Source: Fredericiella sp038205395
GTDB taxonomy: Bacteria > Chloroflexota > Anaerolineae > Caldilineales > Caldilineaceae
Direction of reading: 5' to 3'
DNA length: 64,000 nucleotides
Assembly: GCA_038205395.1 (NCBI GenBank)
Contig: JBBRBX010000009.1
Location: 10,407 to 74,406, forward strand
Part shown: piece after piece, positions 58,901 to 64,000 of the stretch
Layout of the letters: each line of letters begins with the position of its first letter
Position numbering within the stretch: the first letter of the stretch is position 1
The notes under the pieces: generated by a model
What the model was told of the DNA's origin: nothing
The model's database searches: none
Seen by the model: only the letters and a program-made list of their open reading frames with translations
Made by a program: the position numbers and the translations under genes

Positions 58901-58929
58901 AGCTGACTCCTTGGCGGTTGGCGCGCCGC

Positions 58930-59865
58930 CTACCCGCGTAAATCCTCAAACAGGGCTGTGCTGAGATAGCGTTCGCCATACGAAGGAATGATGACGACCA
59001 CCAGTTTGCCCGCATTTTCCGCCCGGCGCGCCACCACCAGCGCCGCCTGGATGGCGGCTCCCGACGAAATGCCGACCAGCAGCCCCTCTTCCGCCGCCAC
59101 ACGCCGCGCCATGGCAAAAGCTTCTTCACTACTGACTTGAATTACCTCGTCGATCAGCCCCGTATCGAGCACACCCGGCACAAAACCGGCGCCGATGCCC
59201 TGAATTTTGTGTGGCCCCGGCTTGCCACCCGACAGCACCGGCGACTCGACCGGCTCGACGGCAATCGCCTGGAAGGTGGGTTTGCGCTCTTTGAGCACTG
59301 CGGCTACACCGGTAATGGTGCCGCCGGTGCCGACGCCCGCCACCAGAAAGTCCACCTGCCCATCCGTGTCGCGCCAGATTTCTTCGGCGGTCGTGCGGCG
59401 GTGGATGGCGGGGTTGGCTGGATTTTCAAACTGCTGGAGAATTAGATAGCGCGGGTCGTCTGCGGCCATTTCTTCCGCTTTCTGGATTGCGCCCTTCATG
59501 CCGCCGGGGCCGGGGGTGAGCACCAGCTTGGCGCCGTAGGCGCGCAGCACAATGCGCCGTTCCTGGCTCATGGTTTCGGGCATGACGAGTGTGCAGGGGT
59601 AGCCCTTGGCAGCGCAGGCAAAGGCCAGGGCAATGCCGGTGTTGCCGCTCGTCGGTTCCAGGATGATCGTATCCGGGCCGATTTTGCCGGCCTGCTCGGC
59701 GGCCTCCAGCATAGCCACGCCAATGCGGTCTTTGACGCTGTTGGCAGGGTTGAAGAACTCCAGCTTGGCGACCACCGTAGCGGCTGCGCCCTGGGTGACG
59801 CGGTTGAGCTTGACGAGGGGGGTATTGCCTATCAGTTGCGTAGCATTTTCGGCAATGCGAACCAT
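58930..59865 (-). CDS. cysK: Cysteine synthase A
   Basis: A 311-residue PLP enzyme that forms cysteine from O-acetylserine and sulfide. IGNTPLVKLNRV starts the fold. NPANSVKDRIGV holds the PLP-binding Lys. TSGNTGIALAFACAAKGY is the substrate loop, VAGVGTGGTITG is the phosphate-binding loop, and VGISSGAAIQAAL closes the core. ATG at 59865 is used; a frame extending to 60015 has a non-conserved Cys/Arg-rich leader. With cysE it completes the two-step serine-to-cysteine route. TATACA lies about 50 bases upstream without a strong -35 box. Confidence 0.94.
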   Translation of the reverse strand: MVRIAENATQLIGNTPLVKLNRVTQGAAATVVAKLEFFNPANSVKDRIGVAMLEAAEQAGKIGPDTIILEPTSGNTGIALAFACAAKGYPCTLVMPETMSQERRIVLRAYGAKLVLTPGPGGMKGAIQKAEEMAADDPRYLILQQFENPANPAIHRRTTAEEIWRDTDGQVDFLVAGVGTGGTITGVAAVLKERKPTFQAIAVEPVESPVLSGGKPGPHKIQGIGAGFVPGVLDTGLIDEVIQVSSEEAFAMARRVAAEEGLLVGISSGAAIQAALVVARRAENAGKLVVVIIPSYGERYLSTALFEDLRG

Positions 59866-60152
59866 GCGGCGGTTGACCCTTTCTAACCGTTGGGTTACAG
59901 AAATGTATAAAATAAGCGCAGTGCAGCAGCACAGAATCCGGTTAACCCGTGTGCACCAGCCTGGCGCGCCCGTGGCCGATCCTGGATTCGGCTTATTTTC
60001 TCTGCAAACGGACAAAGATGCAACCTGTCAGGGCGGCCCGGCAACAGAGCGCGCTCAGCCTGACCATTGAAGCGAAGAAAATCGGCGGGGACTGAGCCAG
60101 GCATAAGGCGCGCGACGGATTACCGCGCTGGGGCGTCACGTTAGGGGGTGGT
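59866..60152. other. Intergenic region upstream of cysK
   Basis: This 287-base gap holds the cysK leader and the remains beyond the HigB-like fragment. I looked for a T-box or SAM-type structure and saw none. Short frames here have no ribosome sites. Confidence 0.5.
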
Positions 60153-60308
60153 CTACACCACGGGGGACTGCAAATTCTTGCCGGCGGGCAGCCGGTAGCG
60201 TTCTACTTTGATGCCATCCGCTTTGGCGGCAATAGCTGCCCGCACCTTACTGCGGTCGCCCTTTGTAAAAAGCAGCCGCAAACCACGGTGCTTGATGCTG
60301 ACTATCAT
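60153..60308 (-). pseudogene. Truncated HigB/RelE-family toxin remnant
   Basis: A 51-residue frame on the minus strand. It starts MIVSIKHRGLRLLFTKGDRS, close to the N-terminus of HigB mRNA-interferase toxins, where KHKGL and KGDRSK-type segments are usual. Intact HigB has ~92 residues. Here the middle is missing, and the chain jumps to a tail (IKVERYRLPAGKNLQ) resembling the later PGYRLHPLKG segment, then stops. No HigA antitoxin gene follows. It is most likely a decayed toxin-antitoxin fragment. The family call rests on the first ~22 residues. Confidence 0.5.
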
Positions 60309-60403
60309 ATCACACTTTTTGCAGTAGCCTGTAGCCTAAAAGGTTACAAGTTGATGTGATGGGGGCAGCCTCCCCCATTACGCGGAGGTGAATTTGCCCA
60401 AGG

Positions 60404-62320
60404 TTAGCCCTCCGCCGCTTCGAGCGTGGGCGACTCAGTCGGCGGCTGGATGGGCGGCACAGCGGTTGGCGGCGGCTGGGTTGGCGGCAGAGTAGTCGGC
60501 AGAGTAGTCGGCGGCGGTTGGGTGGGCGCCGGCGGGGGAGGCGCGGCTGTGGCCGGCGGCGCCGTGGGCGGCGTCGTAGGCCGTATGGTGGGCTGGCTGG
60601 TAGCCGCTGCCTGAACGGTAACGCCTGGCGTGGCGGTGACGCCTGCTGTAGGTTGCACAGTCGGCTGGAGAGTCGGCTGTATCGTCGGCTGCAGAGTGGC
60701 GCCGGCGTCCGTGGCCACAGTGGCGGACGGCAGAACGGTGACGCCCGGTGCAGCGGTGGCTGTGCCGGCGGGCTGAGCGGTGGCGTCCACCGTAGGCGCA
60801 AGAGTCCCGGCTGTCGTGGGCTGGGCGGTGGCCTCGCTGCTAGGCTGGGGCGTCGCCGTGCCGGCGGGTTGACTGGTTGCGGTGGCTGTGGCGGTGACGC
60901 CCGGCTGGCTGGTTGGCTCATCCGTTGCTTCTGCGCCTGGCTGGACGGTGGGCTGGCTGGTGGCGTCCGTCGTGGGCCGAGCGGTCGCTTCCGCTGTCAC
61001 CTCCGCAGTTGCTCCCGCGGTTGGTTCCGTAGTTGGCTCAGTAGTCGCTTGCGCGGTTGGTTGCGCGGTCGCTTCTGTGGTCGCTTCTGCCGTCGGCTCA
61101 GCGGTCTCATCACCCGGTTCCAGTGTGGCGACAGTGGTTGGCGGCTGTGGGCTGGGGGTATCCAGCGGCGTCGGCGTCTCGCTGGGAATGGGCGTGCGCG
61201 TGGGCAGCGGCGCCGGCGTCTCTGTGGGCATGGCCGGCGGCGTCACCCGCACATAGATACGGTCGGGCAGATACAGGGTGCTTACCCCCGCCAGACTCCC
61301 CTGCGCCAAACAGTTTACTCGCTGGATGGTGGCAACGCTCGCCCCGCTGCGTTCGGCCAGGCGCGCCAGGCTGTCCCCGCCGGCTACGGCATAGGGAATC
61401 CACCCTTCCGGTAAATTAGGGCGGCAGCCGGCATCCCCCGCCGGCTGTCGCGTGGGCGTGGCTGTTGGCTGCGGCGCAGGTTTGGGGCTGTCCACCACCA
61501 CCGCCCGCACACCTTGCACCACGCTGGGATTGCCCGGCAGCATCCGGTAGGTCAATTCGACAGTGGCGCCCGGCTGCAGGCTGCCCTCTATCGTCATCGG
61601 TGCAAAGGCCTCGACATTGGCGTCCGGCTGGAAGTTGGGTGCGACCAGGAAGGGGCCAATCAGCAGCAGGTCGCCCTGCCGCCCGTAATAGACCATTGAC
61701 TCGCTGAATTCCTGCGCCAGCGGGCTGCGGGCGCGCGGCTGGGTCACAAGCGATTTGGCTTCGGCGGCCAGCTCCTCCTGCGCGGCCTGGATAGCGGCGA
61801 TGCGCCCGGCGGGCGGGGCCAGGTTGACGCGCTGTTCGCGCATCCACTGTTTGAGCGGGTAGACGGCATCGCCGGGCAAGGCGGCCTCGGCGCTCTTGAC
61901 AGTCCAAAAGGTGGCTAGATAGACGGCCAGTATGACCGCAGCCAGCGGGGCCAGCCGCAGCACAGGCGCATCCAGCAGGCTGCGCCAACCGCTGCGCAGT
62001 TGCGCCCACCAGCTCGGCTGTGGCGCCGGAGGGCGGGCGTGTGTGCCCAGCGGGGGGACGACAGCCTGCCCCAGCGTTTCCTCCAGATCAGCCCGCAGTG
62101 CGTTCGCCTGCTGCAAAAAAGTCGCGCGCGCATGGCTGCGCCGCTCCGGCGCGGGCGCGGGCAGTGGCTGCGCCACCAGTTGGCCGCTGAACTCGACCAC
62201 CTCCAGCAGCCCGCTCAGTTCGTCGCGCACGTCCGCCGGGTAGGACGCCACGATAGAGGCTACAGGCTCCCCTGCAGCCAGGCGTTCTACCGCTTCGGCA
62301 AACAGCTCTTGCATCGACAT
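60404..62320 (-). CDS. Membrane anti-sigma-like protein with LysM and Thr/Pro-rich stalk
   Basis: A 638-residue protein beginning 12 bases after the ECF sigma gene. The cytoplasmic N-terminus (about 1-120) has helical segments with SMQELFAEAVERLAAGEPV. One helix (about 122-142, LRLAPLAAVILAVYLATFW) crosses the membrane. A DUF5667-like segment follows (ALPGDAVYPLKQWMREQRVN), then a beta-rich region, and a LysM-like domain (about 313-360, AVAGGDSLARLAERSGASVAT). The last ~270 residues are almost only Thr, Pro, Ala, Glu and Gln (ATAQPTAQATTEPTTEPTAG and similar). No CHCC zinc motif is seen. Order and partner gene suggest an anti-sigma factor that could sense the cell wall; this is inferred. Confidence 0.78.
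   Translation of the reverse strand: MSMQELFAEAVERLAAGEPVASIVASYPADVRDELSGLLEVVEFSGQLVAQPLPAPAPERRSHARATFLQQANALRADLEETLGQAVVPPLGTHARPPAPQPSWWAQLRSGWRSLLDAPVLRLAPLAAVILAVYLATFWTVKSAEAALPGDAVYPLKQWMREQRVNLAPPAGRIAAIQAAQEELAAEAKSLVTQPRARSPLAQEFSESMVYYGRQGDLLLIGPFLVAPNFQPDANVEAFAPMTIEGSLQPGATVELTYRMLPGNPSVVQGVRAVVVDSPKPAPQPTATPTRQPAGDAGCRPNLPEGWIPYAVAGGDSLARLAERSGASVATIQRVNCLAQGSLAGVSTLYLPDRIYVRVTPPAMPTETPAPLPTRTPIPSETPTPLDTPSPQPPTTVATLEPGDETAEPTAEATTEATAQPTAQATTEPTTEPTAGATAEVTAEATARPTTDATSQPTVQPGAEATDEPTSQPGVTATATATSQPAGTATPQPSSEATAQPTTAGTLAPTVDATAQPAGTATAAPGVTVLPSATVATDAGATLQPTIQPTLQPTVQPTAGVTATPGVTVQAAATSQPTIRPTTPPTAPPATAAPPPPAPTQPPPTTLPTTLPPTQPPPTAVPPIQPPTESPTLEAAEG
60420..61140 (-). repeat. 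Degenerate coding repeat of the Thr/Pro-rich stalk
   Basis: Short units such as QPTVQPT and ATAQPT recur for about 240 codons at the 3' end of the anti-sigma-like gene. Units vary in length and sequence. Length differences between strains would be expected here. Confidence 0.7.
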
Positions 62321-62332
62321 GATATCGCCTTC

Positions 62333-62932
62333 TCAGTGCATGTATTCATATAACAGCCCGCGCAGAGTGGCCACGGCGCGGTACTGCAGCGCCTTGATCG
62401 CCCCCTCCGTGCGGTTGGTCAGCGCCGCCACCTCGGCGATGCTGTACCCTTCCAAAAAGCGCAGGCTCACTACCTCCGCCTGCTCGTCGGTCAGGCGGCG
62501 GATGGCGGCGCGCAGCCGTTCGGCGTCGAGGTTCATCTCGGCCGTTACGACGGGATCTTCCACATCCCCTGCCATCGGTGGCGCCTCCTCGATATCTATC
62601 GCACTATGGCGGCCGCGGCGGCGGTAGTGATCGATGACCAGATTGTGCGCAATGCGGTATAACCAGCCGGAAAAGGAACTGTGCCAGGCTTTGCGGTCGC
62701 GAATCGACTCCAACATTTTCAAAAAGACTTGCGCGGTCAAATCTTCGGCCAATGCCTGCTCGCCCGTTCTGCGGTAGACGTAGCTGTAAATCTTGGCCTC
62801 ATAGCGGTCGTACAACTCGCCAAGCGCAGCCTCGTTATATTGCATGGCAGCCGCCAGCAGTTCTTCTTCGCTCGTTTCACGAATCGGCATGGCTTCAATG
62901 ATACGGCTACGGTTCGTCAGATTCTTGAACAT
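62333..62932 (-). CDS. ECF-type RNA polymerase sigma factor
   Basis: A 199-residue sigma-70 family factor of the extracytoplasmic-function class. Region 2 includes ALGELYDRYEAKIYSYVYRR and WLYRIAHNLVIDHYRRRG, for core and -10 binding. Region 4 includes LTDEQAEVVSLRFLEGYSIA and the helix-turn-helix VAALTNRTEGAIKALQYRAV, for -35 binding. The linker contains an acidic stretch. ATG at 62932 is used; an internal ATG 14 codons later is possible. The membrane anti-sigma-like gene follows after 12 bases, the usual pairing. Its target promoters are not identified. Confidence 0.93.
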   Translation of the reverse strand: MFKNLTNRSRIIEAMPIRETSEEELLAAAMQYNEAALGELYDRYEAKIYSYVYRRTGEQALAEDLTAQVFLKMLESIRDRKAWHSSFSGWLYRIAHNLVIDHYRRRGRHSAIDIEEAPPMAGDVEDPVVTAEMNLDAERLRAAIRRLTDEQAEVVSLRFLEGYSIAEVAALTNRTEGAIKALQYRAVATLRGLLYEYMH

Positions 62933-63041
62933 GATGACGCAGAACGGCGCAAAAGAATACGCTCAATTTTCGCGCTGGGAAGAAATGCTCCGCTCGGGCG
63001 CGCGCGCTTTATTGGCGAACGGCGGGCGCATACGCCGGTCG

Positions 63042-63698
63042 CTAGCGCGCCGGCGAGGAAGGTTGGGTTTTGCGATAGACATCGACCATGCGCTGTACGG
63101 CGGTGAGATTGGTGAAAATCGCCAACAGCCACAGTGCGGGCAGCATCCAGCCGCTCACCAGCCCCAGCACCAACACGACAATGCGCTCGGTGCGCTGAAA
63201 AAAGCCTTCGCGGCACTCGATGCCCACCGCCTCGGCGCGCGCCCGCGTATAGCTGACCAGCAGCGACCCCATCAGCGTGCAGGCCAGCAGCACAACCGCC
63301 AGCCGATCGTTGCTGCCCCACAGCAGGAAGCCGCTTATCTGGCCGCCCAATTCACTGACAAACTCGCCGCTGGGCCGGCTGCTGTAATAGTAGACCAGCG
63401 CGATCAGCGTCACTGACTCCGAAAAGCGATCCACCACGCTGTCCAAAAAGGCTCCAAAGACTGTTGTCTTGCCTGCCTGCCGCGCCAGCGCGCCGTCGAG
63501 CGTGTCGAACAGCGCCGCTGCCACCAGCAACAGCCCGCCCCACAGCAGTTGGCCGGAAGCCAGCACCAGCGCCACCAGCGCGGTCAAGCCGAAGCCGATC
63601 AGCGTCAGCGCATTGGGGCTGATCCCTGTCGCTTCCAACCAGACGGCAATATGGCTGAGGGGGGCCGCAATCCAGCCGCGCCCATATTTGGATAGCAT
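63042..63698 (-). CDS. CDP-alcohol phosphatidyltransferase (second)
   Basis: A 218-residue membrane enzyme. The signature D-x2-DG-x2-AR-x8-G-x3-D-x3-D is complete at D65, D68-G69, A72-R73, G82, D86 and D90. Helices flank it (LTLIGFGLTALVALVLAS; LLWGGLLLVAAALFD). It differs from the first CDP-alcohol transferase in this window (N-terminus with ATGISPNALTLIG), which resembles inositol-phosphate or archaetidyl-type synthases. The product is unknown. It is transcribed toward the sigma gene, 109 bases away. An IS element begins about 160 bases upstream and could affect its expression. Confidence 0.87.
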   Translation of the reverse strand: MLSKYGRGWIAAPLSHIAVWLEATGISPNALTLIGFGLTALVALVLASGQLLWGGLLLVAAALFDTLDGALARQAGKTTVFGAFLDSVVDRFSESVTLIALVYYYSSRPSGEFVSELGGQISGFLLWGSNDRLAVVLLACTLMGSLLVSYTRARAEAVGIECREGFFQRTERIVVLVLGLVSGWMLPALWLLAIFTNLTAVQRMVDVYRKTQPSSPAR

Positions 63699-63860
63699 AG
63701 CCCCGCATCTTACCGTCTCCCCATGCGCGCGTCAAACAGGGGAGAGCGTCACCGACTCAGCCTCGCCCGTACGCGCCGGTCCGCGGTTTTCCCTGCCCTT
63801 TGGCGAGGGCGCGCCTTGTCGTGTGATAGGCGACTTGCGCGGGTAGGTCGTGTATCCTTA

Positions 63861-64000
63861 GAAACTGTTTGAAAAGTAACGGCTGTCAGCCAAAGGGCGG
63901 TGTATGTTGTAGTTGTGAACAAGCAACAATACCCCAGCGATTTGACTGACAGCCAGTGGGACATTATCCAGGAAATGATTCCGCTGGCGAAATCTGGTGG
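63861..64000 (+). mobile_element. Left end of an IS5-type insertion sequence (cut by window edge)
   Basis: The probable left inverted repeat starts GAAACTGTTTGAAAAG at 63861. TTA directly before it could be half of a target duplication typical of this IS group. The transposase reading frame begins at 63915. The right end lies beyond the window, so neither the repeat pair nor the target duplication can be confirmed. Confidence 0.6.
63915..64000 (+). CDS. IS5-family transposase, N-terminal fragment
   Basis: The first 28 residues of a transposase running off the right edge. NKQQYPSDLTDSQWDIIQEM followed by IPLAKSG matches the N-terminus of IS5-group transposases (usually YPSDLTDAQW...LP.AK.GG). 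GTG at 63915 is the likely start; no ATG is in frame nearby. The catalytic DDE residues are outside the window. Identification rests on this one motif but the match is strong. Confidence 0.8.
   Translation, partial: MNKQQYPSDLTDSQWDIIQEMIPLAKSG

Noticed and set aside
59866..60152. T-box or SAM riboswitch before cysK
   Set aside because: No T-box core or SAM-type paired elements could be found by eye.
60420..61140. Possible CRISPR or satellite array
   Set aside because: The repeats are degenerate, in-frame with the anti-sigma-like gene and encode a Thr/Pro-rich stalk; spacing is irregular.

Overview
The window is GC-rich bacterial chromosome, densely packed on both strands, with short gaps and several stop/start overlaps. 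Gene content (an ffh-rpsP-KH-rimM-dprA block, a BMP-type nucleoside transporter, Thr/Pro-rich surface proteins, a bacterial glycerol-1-phosphate dehydrogenase and a GNAT-nitrilase fusion) fits a Chloroflexota member, probably Anaerolineae/Caldilineae-like. That placement is an inference from gene content, not from a marker search. No rRNA, tRNA or CRISPR array was seen.

Layout. 1-6.4 kb: the end of plsX, a NERD-like membrane protein, a 47-residue membrane peptide on the opposite strand, a hydroxypyruvate-isomerase-like enzyme, and a SNF2 helicase coupled to a SWIM zinc-finger protein. 6.4-11.8 kb: an efflux operon (TetR regulator, two FtsX/MacB-type permeases, ATPase, HlyD-like lipoprotein). 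It is read leftward from a near-consensus promoter beside three operator palindromes spaced 16 bp apart. 11.9-13.2 kb: a CDP-alcohol phosphatidyltransferase followed by a dual-specificity phosphatase, possibly a two-step phospholipid head-group pair. 13.2-19.1 kb: a glutamine-synthetase-like enzyme, an HpcH/HpaI aldolase and a sugar ABC importer. 19.3-28 kb: an MFS transporter, recX, a GNAT-nitrilase fusion whose nitrilase half lacks two catalytic residues, galE, a frameshifted MFS transporter, and moxR-DUF58.

28-33 kb: a BMP-family nucleoside-type ABC importer with a perfect 17-bp hairpin between two of its genes. 33-38 kb: a Rel/SpoT ppGpp enzyme, miaA, yraN and rnhB, all leftward. 38-43.2 kb: ffh, rpsP, khpA, rimM, dprA and manC, rightward from a near-consensus promoter, with a large T-tailed stem-loop before rimM. 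43.2-49.1 kb: an unrecognised two-helix membrane protein with an acidic linker, clpB, and egsA (sn-glycerol-1-phosphate dehydrogenase).

49.4-57 kb looks like accessory DNA: a secreted LysM/alpha-beta hydrolase, a 1.1-kilo-residue BTAD/ATPase/TPR regulator, a flavin oxidoreductase and a secreted trypsin-like protease. Three TTTAGAACG direct repeats lie between regulator and oxidoreductase at 44 and 11 bp spacing, all on one helical face. 57-64 kb: a His-rich membrane protein broken at a T7 run, cysK-cysE, a degraded HigB-like toxin, an ECF sigma factor with a LysM-bearing anti-sigma-like protein, a second CDP-alcohol phosphatidyltransferase, and the left end of an IS5-type insertion sequence cut by the window edge.

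No single locus is plainly a new system. The strongest leads are the phased repeats beside the BTAD regulator, the catalytically dead-looking nitrilase fusion, the lipid-head-group and G1P genes, and the sigma/LysM anti-sigma pair.
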